Numbered from the stretch's first letter, positions 10,301 through 21,215 are shown. The stretch: DNA of 64,000 nucleotides from Chaetoceros tenuissimus (GCA_021927905.1 BLLK01000022.1:1922001-1986000); one strand, 5' to 3'. The notes: generated by a model not told the origin, from the letters alone. Made by a program: numbers and translations.

Positions 10301-12449
10301 TCATATTCACCTTTGTCGGAATTTCCAATTGAGCTCATTTCTTTCGATTTCCCCTCATTCTTCCATGCAAAACCTATTCTTTCGAGCAATATTATTTTTT
10401 CTTCCGTCATAGGGCTAGGGGTTCCTATCGTATACTTCCTATAAAGTTGCCTCTACAGGGAAAGTGTGAGGATTAGAGCACGTGCCGTAACGAACTTATT
10501 TGAATAAATATAATGATTACACATACCTGATTTCTCACCCAATTTCCAAGAGATTTATCTATTGATGTTGGAACATTACAATGCCCATGTTTTTCTTGAA
10601 AATGTTCTAATTCCTTATACCGCTTTAACCACGAATTTCCTGGAATTTTAGTTTCCACTAATCCTATGTATTCCAACAATTTACATTGATGATTCGTTAG
10701 ACCACATTGCTCATCACATCCCTTAGAATAAAAATTTCTGCATAAATCCTTTTGCTTTTGCACAAATCTACCTAAATTAATTCCTTCAATATGGAAGTCA
10801 GGGGGCACATTGACATGTCCATTCAACATCTTATAACGTGTGAGAAGATGATACTTTTCCTTCCATTCCGTGTTACTTTCATTCTGCTCGTTAACGTGTG
10901 ATTGCTGTAGCGTCTGGTCAGGCAGTGCAGATGCATCATTCTGCTCGTCAACATTTGGCTGATGTAGCATCTGGTCAGGCTGTTCAGATGTATCATTCTG
11001 CTCGTTACCATGTGACTGTTGTAGCAGCGTCTGTTCAGGCAGTCCATATGCATCATTCTGCCCATCATCTGAATTCATCATATTATCGTCTACAGAGTTT
11101 CTTCCTTCATTCATTGCATAAGGGTTGAACGTCTGTTCGGGCAGTGTAGATACATCATTCTGAACATCATGAGAACTCATCATATTATCGTCTCCAGAGT
11201 TTATTCCTGTATCCACTGCATATGGGTTGTATGAAGGTGCCAACGGATTAAAAGAGGGTATCATTATAGATCCAGTCACACCACCATCAAGCTGCCCTCC
11301 TGATTCTCTCAAGACTCCCAAGATTCTAGCCGGATATGGATTCATATTAATGGTAGTAGATGTTCCATTATCACTCATCATCATGTTTCCACTCATAGTG
11401 TACCCTTGCATAGACATGTTACTACTTGCCGGAATCATAATGGAAGCATTTCCCGTCGATAAAGGGATAGTATGCGTTGGGACAGAATTCATTTCATTGT
11501 GAATATTGTTGTTGTTCCGATTCATATCCCAAACACCATTTCCAGATACAATTGTTGGTTGAGCAGGAACGATAAACGTCCTCCCAAGAACTTGATCTCC
11601 ATTGTTGAAATTCCCCATTTGAACAACTTGATTATTCATTACTTGCATTTGTTCTTGATTCATGATCATTTGAGAAAAGGGCATATTCTGTTGTATATTC
11701 TGTAGCATATTCTGCTGCATATTCTGCTGCATATTGTCTTGCATATTCTGTTGCATTTCCTGTTGCATAGTCTCTTGTATATTCTGTTGCATATTCTCAT
11801 CCATCTCTTGTATTTTCTGTTGTATAATCTGTTCATCTGACATTATTTGATTTGCATTGGACGTACTATTTGCATCCTCCTCTTTTAACTCTCTTTGGTA
11901 TAGCATGGCAGCTATATATCTCTCTTTTTGTTCTGGAGTTCCATTCATTTCCAACTCTAGAGGTAGCATTCCTGGAATAAATATATCTTGTGAAGGGTTA
12001 TCTTCTTGTTCATATTCCTTGAAGACATTTTTAGAAGCCTCCTCCTCCTCTTCCTCCTCCATGGGAATATTACCAGTTGAAAATTGCCCCATTTGCACAT
12101 TTTTACCAGTTTGACTAATGAGATCTTGGAATGTTTTTAGGTCTTGTTGCTGCTGTTGAACATTCTGTTTAGCTCTCGAAAATGCTTCTTCTTGCAATTG
12201 GGCTTCTCGCGTTTCATCCATGTTTCCATGATTACTATTCCCATTGTTGTAACTATTGTCGGTCATATTATTTCCATAGCTATTCATCATGCCCATACTA
12301 CTCGACTGCTGTTGCTGCATTGTATTCATATTCATCATGTTACCATTCAACATTGAGTTCATGCCATTCATGGAATTCATAAATCCCTGCGACTGATTAT
12401 TGTTTGGGAAGCCGTGACCACTGCCATTCATGAATTGATTGGGAAACAT
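7330..12449 (-). CDS. Large fusion protein: Q/N/M-rich N-terminus, four HA repeats, F-box-like motif, WD40-like propeller, acidic tail
   Basis: Three open frames join through two introns into one 1655-residue protein. Exon 1 is 12449-10527, intron 10526-10453 (GTATGT...TGTAG, 74 nt), exon 2 10452-9472, intron 9471-9394 (GTAAGT...ATAG, 78 nt), exon 3 9393-7330, all phase 0. Each intron falls inside a helicase-associated (HA) repeat, and splicing completes it: GNWVRNQ joins RQLYRKY, and RFQELLEYKM joins KHGHC. HA repeats lie near residues 526-601, 602-680, 852-923 and 954-1021. An F-box-like helix pair (LDDELIYRVLGFL) is near 1042. A beta-propeller-like region with WD-type strands spans about 1190-1575. 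The tail is Asp/Glu/Ser-rich. The first 500 residues are low complexity with Met-Gln-Asn repeats. HA repeats are thought to bind nucleic acid; F-box plus WD40 suggests an SCF substrate receptor. That role is inference. Confidence 0.82.
10871..11190 (-). repeat. Coding minisatellite in the HA/WD40 gene
   Basis: Imperfect repeats encode units like HVNEQNDASALPDQTLQQS and GRNSVDDNMMNSDDGQND, three or more copies of each, read on the minus strand. They stay in frame. Confidence 0.75.
11690..11825 (-). repeat. Short tandem coding repeat (Gln-Asn-Met units)
   Basis: A 12-15 bp unit containing ATTCTGTTGCAT on the + strand repeats about nine times. It encodes runs of QQNMQ in the low-complexity N-terminal region of the HA/WD40 protein. 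Confidence 0.85.
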
Positions 12450-13181
12450 TTTAGGTGCTATGATATATGATTTTATGTCGAAGATCTTCTGTGGATAACC
12501 TCGTTGTCTATAAAAGAATATTCAATAATTCTAATCTCGATGAATTTCTTCTTCTTGATTTGTGAATGCTTCCTTTTCGCTTTATAGTAACAATAGTTTG
12601 AAGAGGACCAGTGATGAGCTCGTACTAAGTTCTATCTACTATATCAGCATATACTAAGAAAATGATCTCTCTTTGTACTTGACTGTTGTACATGAATGTG
12701 ATGTTTCTTTTCTATTCATTGATTTGATATTTTGTTCATGCATCAAAACGTATCAACTTCAACTGATGTCGATTTTTCCTTCCATACGTACGTACTAGTG
12801 CATACTCTCGTTGCAGCTATTATCTTTTCCATGAAAAGTAAAATAAAGACTCGGCGCTTCTGCTTCAAACTTTCAACAAACGCAACTACATATCGACTTT
12901 CAACAAATCCATTCACCTATTAATTAGTATGGGATCAGATTCTATTCAAATGAAATCGAATTCTATCAGTTGATTCTTTTCATTCCCAAGAAATGCAATA
13001 TTTTTAAGAATCTAATAATGCTATAGTTATTATACCATTAAGATACTAAATCCCTACGCCCAAAATAAAAATAATCCACTCCAAATCACTAAAGAATAAC
13101 TCAGACAAGTAACTTTCAATGTCCATCGCATCCATTTCCCAACCCGGAATCAAATCATTTCATTCCAAAAGAAATATAAAT
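12450..13181. other. Intergenic region, 0.7 kb
   Basis: It should hold the promoter of the HA/WD40 gene and the 3' flank of the QCR6 gene, both on the minus strand. It is AT-rich with no recognisable gene. Short open frames here show no protein-like composition. Confidence 0.5.
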
Positions 13182-13631
13182 CTACTTGGTGTACTTTAAA
13201 ATTTTAGGAGCAACACAATGGTCTACACAGGTGAGCATATCAAAGTACCAAGCTTCACAATCTCCTTCACCCTTTGCTTCAATACGTTTGATACATGCCT
13301 CGTATGCTGCCTTTGGTGCGGGACATTTGGTGAGGCACTCCTTTCTGAGTGTTGGAAGAATATCAACTGGCTCCTCGTCAGACTGTAAAATTAAGAAGAA
13401 GGGTTAGTAAAGTTTCATTAATACATTCACGCAAGTATACAGGTTGAGGAGAGCTTCTTTGGTACTGCATCTGATTCACAATTTCTAGATGGATGTTGCA
13501 TGTAACGGCGGAATAAACGACTTTTTTCCATTCCAGCATAATTTTCAATCCATCCCTTTCGCCCCCCATACTTTCGACGCTCAGAAACATATGCTTGCAG
13601 CTCTTGACATGCCATCATTTTTACATACCAT
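13182..13631 (-). CDS. QCR6: Mitochondrial complex III hinge protein (QCR6/UQCRH type)
   Basis: This small acidic subunit of the cytochrome bc1 complex supports the cytochrome c1 interaction on the intermembrane-space side. Exon 2 (13382-13182) encodes SDEEPVDILPTLRKECLTKC and continues through CEAWYFDMLTCVDHCVAPK to the stop. The cysteine spacing and VDHCVAPKI ending are typical of the hinge protein. Plant homologues begin M-x-DEEPVD, so I place the start at 13631. Exon 1 then contributes only the ATG, followed by a 246-nt intron 13628-13383 (GTATGT...TTACAG). The product is 67 residues. An alternative donor near 13429 would give a longer N-terminus (MQYQRSSPQP). The intron itself contains a 63-codon open frame (see findings). 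Confidence 0.82.
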
Positions 13632-14225
13632 TGTTGTATAGAATTAGTGTGAGATGTTACAGATGCAATTGGATCGTTGCGTTGGCGTTGTGTTTTTCGA
13701 CCTCTCTTTCGCTTCTCTCCTCCAATGAAATGTTCCTTTTTTCTTTGCTTCTCCTTTTTTTCTCATAGTTTGTCTCTAATAAAGGGTAGGGAGTTAAACC
13801 CTAGCCATGGGAGAATAAGGTCGCTCTTCTATGGCCATTCGAACAGGATACGCCTCTTACGTACGCACGACGCACCACCAGTCATTTGAAAATAAAAGTT
13901 GTGTGTATGTTGTTGAAGTTAATTAGTACCATAGTTAAATTGAGTGTTTATTGCTTTGCTCGCTTTGGCCTAGACTTTGCAAAATATAAAGCTCAACTTT
14001 GCATTTTCTAAATATCTATCGTGCCGGTCAAGGTTTAAAATTTGGCTCATTTACATAGTATTGAGGAGGACACTTCTACCTTTTATTACATGTCAAGGTG
14101 AGACGAAAGGAAACTTCTACGCCTTTTGATTCTGTAAAGCATTTACTTTTGTTCGTTGGATCTACACTTGGCATCAATTTCTATTTGAAACTTGTATCTT
14201 ACCTTCCTTTCCAGTTTCTAGAAAT
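13632..14225. other. Divergent promoter region between QCR6 and the TPR gene
   Basis: About 590 bp holding the 5' flanks of two organelle-protein genes. There is a pyrimidine-rich stretch at 13700-13770. No further gene or RNA is recognised. Confidence 0.5.
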
Positions 14226-17118
14226 ATGAAGTTTACATCACCTAGAATATTCAGCATAATACTGCTCAGCTCCATGGGCTACATATCAGCCTTTACACCG
14301 GCTATAAATCACCAACTTGTATCGTCGACTTCTAAAACATACAAATCATCTACAGATTTTAGGATACCACCTTTAGAAGTAGCATCGACATCACCACCCT
14401 CTCAAAAAAAGTCACAAACAAAATACAAAATACGGACCATGTTCAAACAAGCAAAACAAATGGAAAAATCAGGACAGTGGAGATCAGCATGTTTACATTT
14501 CGAAAAAATACTCAAAATTGATCCATATGATTCATATACCCATTTAGCACTGGGAAAATTACAATCTAGACGAGAACAATCGAAACGTATTACTTCTGTG
14601 AATACAATAGAAGGTCCATTAACTACAGATGCAATTGCAAATACCAAACCGTACAGTCGAGCCAGAGCTGCGTTTTACAATGGTGTCAGACGTTGTCCAC
14701 GGTCGATACATATCTGGCAAGCGTGGGCTATGCATGAAGAATCTTTGAATCAAACGGAATATGCGAGATATTTGTTTGAAACTGCTTTAGAGATGGATAC
14801 TACGAATGCATATGTTTGTCATGGTCTAGGTTTGCTGGAACAAAAAGCTGGTAATTTGGAAAAAGCGCAAGAGTTGTGGTCTAGACCTTTGATTAGTAAA
14901 AAGGGAAAAGCGACTGCGGCACTTGTTTGTAGTTTAGGGACATTGATGATTGCACAGAGGAATTTCCAACAGGCTAGAGAGTTGTATATGACTAATGTTG
15001 AAAAGATTACTTCAGAACGTGAAGTGGTTGAAGTATATATGGCTGCAGCATGGCTGGAAGAAAAATATTTTAAAAATATGGATAGGGCTGAGGAATTATT
15101 AAAGTTGGCATTGGCGGTTAATCCTGATAGTAGTCGAGCGGAAGTTGCTTTAGCTAGATTTTTGGGAAGAAAAGTAGATTCTGAACGTCTCAAACAAGAT
15201 GGAAATGAACAAACGGAAATTTCACCTATGCAAGATATGGAAAGTCGACGAAATGATGCAATCAGGGAAGAATTGAAACATGCGTATGAACGATTATTGA
15301 AGAAATCAAACAATGGAAAGAGGCGCAAAAAGTCCGACGTCGAAGATGGTCGTTTGTTCAATGCATGGGCGAAACTGGAAGTACATGAAGGCAATTTTGA
15401 TGAAGCTCGTAATATTTTACAGAAAGGCATGGCGTTATTTCCGGATGATCATTCGGTACGTATATCATCGATGGATACAAATCTCATGACATTTTATGGA
15501 CAGTACCTCTCATCTTAATTGTACATGCACATAGTTACCACAAGCAGCTGGAAAAGTCGAAGAACATTTAGGTAATTTCACTGAAGCAAGAGATTCATAT
15601 AGTGCTAGTTTGCTCATAACTCCATCAGCACCAACATTAGTAGCATATGCATTATTAGAAATCAGTCACCCTGTGGATGGCAAGGAATTCAATCATACAA
15701 TGGTTGCAACATTATTTGATGAAGCCTTGTTGCTCGATCCAAGACATGGGCCAACATACAATGCGTATGGAAATATGGAATTGAAATTAGGCAATACATC
15801 GAGGGCGAGACAAATATTCAAAAATGGTGTCATGGCAAATTGTAGAGATGTTGCATCTGTTTATCATGGACTCGCAATGTTGGAGCTATCTGAGGGTAAC
15901 ATAGACTATTCGCGAACACTTTTGCGGAAAGGATTGCAAGAGTTTAGAATGCATGATAGTGGAATGGATAGTAGTAGGCGACAACGTGCAGCGTTTTTGA
16001 CTCAGTCACTAGGAACAATTGAATTAAATTGCAATCGTCCATTAGAAGCAAAGAAAATATTCGAGTCTGGTATTGAGCAACACGGCAATTCAACACAACT
16101 CCTTCTTGGAGCTGCGTGGTCTGAATTGAAACTTGGAAATGACGATGCAGCCAGAACTTTCTTTGAGCGCTCAGTAAACGTAGATAGATCACATGCTCAG
16201 GCTTGGCAAAGCTGGGGTGTTATGGAAATGAGGGCTGGTAATTACAATACAGCAAAAACTCTTTTTGAATGTGGTATTAAAAACGATCCAAGTCATGGAG
16301 CTCTGTGGCAGGCTTACGGTAAGTTCCATTACATGCATAATATGATGGAGGCATATCAAACTCCTTCCCATCTCACATTTTGTGTTAATCGTGATATAGC
16401 AAATATGGAAAGTCGCCGAGGAAACATTGAAGGTGCACGTCAATTATTTGCAGCTGGGATAACGAAGTGTCCAGATCATGTTCCACTTTATCAGACATGG
16501 GCATGCCTTGAATTACGTAACAAAAATTATGACAAAGCACGAACTCTAATCGGAGAAGCTTTGACTCGCAAAAAGTCACATGGTTTCAGCTGGTTAGTAG
16601 CTGCAAAGATTGAGGAACAATTAGATAATAAAGGACTGGTTGGTTTAATATTACAACGTGGATTGAAACATGCTCCACATAGTGTGAAATTACTGTGTGC
16701 CTTGGCAGAATATGAAGTCTCTCGTGGTAAGATCAATGTAGCCAGGCAGTTACTTGAAAAAGGATTAGAAATTGATCCCTTGCATGCTCCATTATACCAT
16801 AGTCTGGCAGAATTGGAAGCTATGGTTTTCAATATCGAAGGGCTTGCGCAATTAAATAAGAGAGCCGCAAAAGTCTTCAATGCCAATGCCGTGGATCAAA
16901 CACCAATATCTATGAAAATGCTAGGCAACAAATTGAGAAAGAGTAGTGCCAGTGGTGGAAAGATTCCAAATAATATTGCATCACTTGCAAGCATGATTGA
17001 GGTAGAATTCGATTTTGATATAGAGGAAGAAATATTAGAATGTAATCCGGAAGCATTAATAGAAAATATGACAGAGAATGATGGCTTACTTTTGGCTTCT
17101 AGTCAGATAGAAACATGA
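14226..17118 (+). CDS. Plastid-targeted TPR/HAT-repeat protein, Mbb1/HCF107-like
   Basis: Helical-repeat protein of the kind that stabilises and processes plastid mRNAs (Mbb1 and HCF107 act on psbB-psbH transcripts). The N-terminus MKFTSPRIFSIILLSSMGYI then SAFTPA is a signal peptide plus ASAF-like plastid motif. Repeats of the form W..W...E...GN...AR.LFE..L..DP fill the rest. Exon 1 is 14226-15455. Intron 1 is 15456-15534 (GTACGT...CATAG). I predict a second intron at 16319-16399 (GTAAGT...TATAG, 81 nt). It is a multiple of three without a stop, so an ORF finder reads through it. Removing it joins LWQAY to ANMESRRGNIEGARQLF, a perfect repeat. The product is 910 residues. The exact RNA target is unknown. 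Confidence 0.85.
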
Positions 17119-17731
17119 AAAAGTATTCTCCATTAGCCTATAATCCTAGTTTTGTGACTATGATTTCATAATGATACTAACGGTGAGATGAGATCCTAAT
17201 AAACTAAGTTTTCCATCCTCAACTTGATTCAACATCAGCATACTTCTTTATAAGCCTATTCTACAGATGAAATTGTGGTTATATTTTTCAACATGAGCTG
17301 GAGAAGGCAAAAGAAAAATGGCTATTATTCTTTAGCTCAGCTTTAAAAGAGGGATGTGAGAGACTCATCCTTTTCAACACAATGAGGGTATACGAGTGAT
17401 GATCATTATATGTTAATATCGTCAAAGCATATCATTACAGAACACTCCACAATGAAGTGTAATAGCTGAATAAGTTGATTTTAAAAATGGCATCTAAATT
17501 ATTTCATTTTCTATTTGATTCTTTAGCTCAGCTTAAAAGAGGGATGCGAGAGACTCATCCTTTTCAACACAATGAGGGTATACGAGTGATGATCATTATA
17601 TGTTAATATCGTCAAAGCATATCATTACAGAACACTCCACAATGAAGTGTAATAGCTGAATAAGTTGATTTTAAAAATGGCATCTAAATTATTTCATTTT
17701 CTATTTGTCTTTCAAGATATTTCAATTAATT
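17119..17731. other. Intergenic region between convergent genes
   Basis: It holds the 3' flanks of the TPR gene and the minus-strand receptor gene, and most of it is taken up by a tandem duplication (listed separately). Confidence 0.6.
17327..17707. repeat. Tandem direct duplication of about 190 bp, two near-identical copies
   Basis: Copy 1 is 17327-17517 (191 bp) and copy 2 is 17518-17707 (190 bp). They begin at ATTCTTTAGCTCAGC and end at CTATTTG. I see only one single-base length difference (GCTTTAAAAG against GCTTAAAAG) and one substitution (GATGTGAG against GATGCGAG). This is about 99 percent identity, so the duplication is recent. Neither copy is coding. Confidence 0.97.
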
Positions 17732-19261
17732 TCACTCATTTGGATCTTCTTTCTTTTTCCGAGAAAAGAAGCTTTTGAAAGATAAATGATCATCATCTGT
17801 AAAGTTTGTCTCTTGAGCATATGAAATGTCATTATCATCATTTCCAGTATTCGATGCATTTTGTCTCTCCACAGTTGCAGCAGAAGCTAAAACGTTAGGC
17901 TCACTATTCTCATCAACATCATTGTCCAAATTTGTGCTGAATCCAGCTAAAGAGCTGATGTGAGGGGCAGATGGCATTCTTTTTGAAGAATTATCAAAAT
18001 TTCCAATAGATGCAAGATCTACCTCAGCCCTGCGACTGTCACTCTCTTTACCGCTTAACATCACAGAATCATCACTGGGTCCCTCTCGATGCATTTCCAA
18101 TTGTACCATCTTTCGTTTTGTATTCAATGCATAGAAATCTTCCACTACAAGGTTGAAGTTTGAAATTATTTGCGAGTCTTCGTCCAACAAGTCAGGACGA
18201 AAAATTGTAATGGCAAGAGTTTCATAATATGGAATGTCTTCATCGCTCTTGCGCAAATTATGTACCTTGTGGTAAATAAAGATGAGCATGTTGAAAGTTC
18301 CTTGTGATGGTTGAAAAATCATTCGAAGAATAGCCAAAGTGTCTCTCGTAGAATTATTTCCATTGAATATACCTAACTCAAGGAGATATTCAAGAAAGCC
18401 AAACACCCAGACACAATTAAATGCTAATATATACATGAAAGCCTGGATTGTGATTGTACGAGCTGTTTCCTGGGCATGTTTCAAAGTTTCCATCCTATGC
18501 TGAATTTCTTCTGCCGCTTCAGCATTCATTTGCGATCCTCCTTCTTCATCTTCCTTGGTATTCTCGTTAGCTTGCTTCAATTTCCACTTATTCCTGTAAA
18601 AGACAAATGTAATATAAGACATGCAGACCATAAGAGTTATAAATCCAGTGCACAACGTGGCTAGATAAGCTTCATCGTAACTTGCTCGGCCATCCTCATC
18701 ACATTCTTCACTACCATCTTCACAAGGAGGTACATACGATGCGCAGTAAGGGTCGAGTGGTCCTGGATTAATAGTGTTCGACACTTGGGCTGTAGGGATA
18801 CCGATACAGCATGCGATACCAAACAAAAGTAACGGAATCTCTATATATCTTCGTATTTTCTTCTCGCTCATATTGAATCCTAGTGAACACAGGTAATATA
18901 TGTTCAGCATACCATTGAAGCAAAAGACAAATGAATTCCCAATCAAATAAACCATCCCTTGAACCTTGCATGTAGTTTGGTTACCGTAGGATGGCATTTC
19001 AAAAGGATATGGCATATCTTTTGGCATCGGTACAGTCGATAGAGCTATAGATATAGATGTACATATGTCAGCTATACATAACCATGTTATGATACGATGA
19101 TAGGTAGTGCTCAACTGTGACTTGGTTCTGAAAATGATGGAGAGGATGATGAATGAGGATACAGCTGAAATAGAGGCCGTTGAAATTCCTAGCACGATTG
19201 TAGATTTCTTGTAGTAGAAAGAGTAGGGTACATTCATGTCACTGGTAGGCATATTAGGCAT
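17732..19261 (-). CDS. Seven-transmembrane GPCR-like receptor
   Basis: A 509-residue protein with an apparent seven-TM layout. TM1 is about residues 21-43, TM2 55-76, TM3 100-127, TM4 140-158, TM5 198-222, TM6 275-297 and TM7 315-335. Cys98 before TM3 and a cysteine-rich second extracellular loop (CASYVPPC, residues 173-180) fit the GPCR disulfide. A long charged third cytoplasmic loop contains a Glu-rich coiled stretch. The C-terminal tail of about 150 residues is polar and acidic. It resembles the broad cAMP-receptor/secretin-like group of protist receptors, but I cannot name a ligand. It is divergent from a second seven-TM gene 460 bp away. Confidence 0.75.
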   Translation of the reverse strand: MPNMPTSDMNVPYSFYYKKSTIVLGISTASISAVSSFIILSIIFRTKSQLSTTYHRIITWLCIADICTSISIALSTVPMPKDMPYPFEMPSYGNQTTCKVQGMVYLIGNSFVFCFNGMLNIYYLCSLGFNMSEKKIRRYIEIPLLLFGIACCIGIPTAQVSNTINPGPLDPYCASYVPPCEDGSEECDEDGRASYDEAYLATLCTGFITLMVCMSYITFVFYRNKWKLKQANENTKEDEEGGSQMNAEAAEEIQHRMETLKHAQETARTITIQAFMYILAFNCVWVFGFLEYLLELGIFNGNNSTRDTLAILRMIFQPSQGTFNMLIFIYHKVHNLRKSDEDIPYYETLAITIFRPDLLDEDSQIISNFNLVVEDFYALNTKRKMVQLEMHREGPSDDSVMLSGKESDSRRAEVDLASIGNFDNSSKRMPSAPHISSLAGFSTNLDNDVDENSEPNVLASAATVERQNASNTGNDDNDISYAQETNFTDDDHLSFKSFFSRKKKEDPNE

Positions 19262-19721
19262 ATTAATGTTGAAATGAAGTACATTTGATTTGCGATTGGA
19301 GGGACTATGGTACTACTAGTCATGACATGGTGTTGAGCAAGTTGAAAGTGACTCGACTCGAAAAATCGAAAAATCTCTAAGACCCACCCCGGTACGAAAG
19401 GCAAAAGTGTCGTATGTACCCAACCAGTATCAGAAAAGCAGAAAAATAGACTTTTGTCTTTTGTCACTGAGATATTCATACGTACTTGACCAGTATAGCT
19501 TTGTTGTTCTGGACAAAAATGGCATCGACTTACACCTTCTTTCAATCCTAGCTAGGACAGATCAGACAGTCAAAATGGCCTGACGAGAACCATACCTGTG
19601 GTGAGTGAAGAATCTTCTCCCAAACATCTCTTTTTCTGAACTAAATAATAATAGATCAAGAGGAAATAAGAGTATCATTTTTTCTACAGTTTGATTACCC
19701 TCCAATTCTACAACGTGCAAC
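19262..19721. promoter_or_regulatory. Shared divergent promoter region of the two receptor genes
   Basis: This 460-bp spacer lies head to head between two seven-TM genes. No known motif is identified. Both genes could be controlled from it; that is inference from layout. Confidence 0.45.
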
Positions 19722-21215
19722 ATGATCTCAAAAAGTATATACGCAGCGCAGATAGTAAGATGCATCACGGCTTCTATATCACTAGTTGCATCTTCTATTT
19801 TGAGTCTCATGATCATCACTTCTGAAAAGGGTTTCAAATCTCCCTACAGCCGAATCATCTGGGGGCTAAGTCTAGCTGATATACTACAGTCTTTGAATTT
19901 TCTTCTAAGTCCATTCCTCTCTCCAAAAGAAAATCCCGATTCAATCTTCAGCAAAGGATCGGTAGAGTCTTGTGAGGGTACAGGATTCTTTGGAAGTATA
20001 GGAGGAACTGCCATTCCACTGTACACGCTTTTCCTTACATATTATTTCCTCCGTAGAGTGAAATACAAGGTTAAACCAGAGCAATTTGCAAAGTTTGAGG
20101 AGAAATTGATTTGTTCCCTGATTTGGATTTTTTCCATCGGAACAAACATTGTTGCTCTTGCAAAAGGGCAAATCAATGCAACTAAGTATGGTAGCATTTG
20201 CATGATTGCATCTCGACCATACGACTGTGCTACAAATGACACCAAAGAGTGTACGCGAGGAGAAAAGGCAAAGTTATATTCCGTGGTTACTCTAATTGTT
20301 CCAATTGTGATTTCATTCCTATGCCTCTTTGCTGTTTTGGGTGTATTTACCTGTCATGTTTACAGTATTGAGAAACATCTCGTTTCGCGACAAAAAGAAG
20401 CAGAAACTGATAGCGAACAAAAACCGTTGAGAGTAAAGAAAGTGGTTCAAGAGCAACTAGACACTAATAGGGAGGAATTATTAGCCAAATACAAGCAAAA
20501 CAACACTAGCAAATCTCGTATTTCGACAGATGCTTCTCGAGGAAAGAGTAGTAATGACTCTGAAGGAATAGGTCAAAAGTTTAACTTCATATTGCCATCT
20601 TCGTTGGATGATGACAGTCCTACTGCTCTACAGGATGATCATCTACAAAAACTTGAATCAGAAGATGAAAAGAGCAGCAACTCTCAGAAAGACCACCCAC
20701 AGCAACCTCAACCACAAGGGATGGCTCTTACCAAAGCGGCCGGTCTTCAGTCTATACTCTACATTCTTGCATTTATGCTTGTCTATAGCGGACCAGTGAT
20801 TGCGCTCTTTCTGAGATTCTCCAAAAAAGAAAATACTGACGCCAATTTTTGGATCAATTCCTTGTTTCTGCCAATCGGAGGCTTCTTGAATATATTGATT
20901 TATACACGTCCAAAAGTCAAAGCTCTCAGGGAGTTGATACCAGAACTCTCAAATCTCCTTTGCTTTCTAATTGTGATTGCTTTTGGAGGCGAATGTCCTT
21001 CCCTCGTTGATTTGCAATTGTGGAGTTCAGATGATGATCATCCAAATAATGCGCTAGATGATAATGGTAATGATCATGAAGGCAATCATGGTATGACAGC
21101 GTGGATGAAGCGAGTTGGCTGGTATGTGAGCGAAAATGATATTAATATTGATGAGGAAGTGTATAAAATTATGAGAGGAGAAGTTCCTCAACGAAGGGCT
21201 GATGAAGAAATCTAA
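19722..21215 (+). CDS. Second seven-transmembrane GPCR-like receptor
   Basis: A 497-residue polytopic protein with the same plan as its divergent neighbour. TM1 is about residues 10-32, TM2 44-65 (GLSLADILQSLNFLL), TM3 92-110 after Cys84, TM4 127-147 and TM5 188-213. A very long cytoplasmic loop (about 130 residues, rich in Ser, Asp and Gln) follows, then TM6 (LQSILYILAFMLVYSGPVIAL) and TM7 (LFLPIGGFLNILIYTRPKV). The ending NILIYTRPK parallels NMLIFIYHKV in the neighbour, which supports common descent. The tail is acidic with His/Asn/Asp-rich stretches. No introns are evident. Ligand and G-protein coupling are unknown. Confidence 0.75.
   Translation: MISKSIYAAQIVRCITASISLVASSILSLMIITSEKGFKSPYSRIIWGLSLADILQSLNFLLSPFLSPKENPDSIFSKGSVESCEGTGFFGSIGGTAIPLYTLFLTYYFLRRVKYKVKPEQFAKFEEKLICSLIWIFSIGTNIVALAKGQINATKYGSICMIASRPYDCATNDTKECTRGEKAKLYSVVTLIVPIVISFLCLFAVLGVFTCHVYSIEKHLVSRQKEAETDSEQKPLRVKKVVQEQLDTNREELLAKYKQNNTSKSRISTDASRGKSSNDSEGIGQKFNFILPSSLDDDSPTALQDDHLQKLESEDEKSSNSQKDHPQQPQPQGMALTKAAGLQSILYILAFMLVYSGPVIALFLRFSKKENTDANFWINSLFLPIGGFLNILIYTRPKVKALRELIPELSNLLCFLIVIAFGGECPSLVDLQLWSSDDDHPNNALDDNGNDHEGNHGMTAWMKRVGWYVSENDINIDEEVYKIMRGEVPQRRADEEI

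Noticed and set aside
14819-15430. Open frame of 203 codons on the minus strand
   Set aside because: It is antisense to the TPR gene, whose repeats are clearly coding.
17327-17707. Terminal repeats of a mobile element
   Set aside because: The copies are directly adjacent with nothing between them and no coding content, so a tandem duplication explains them.
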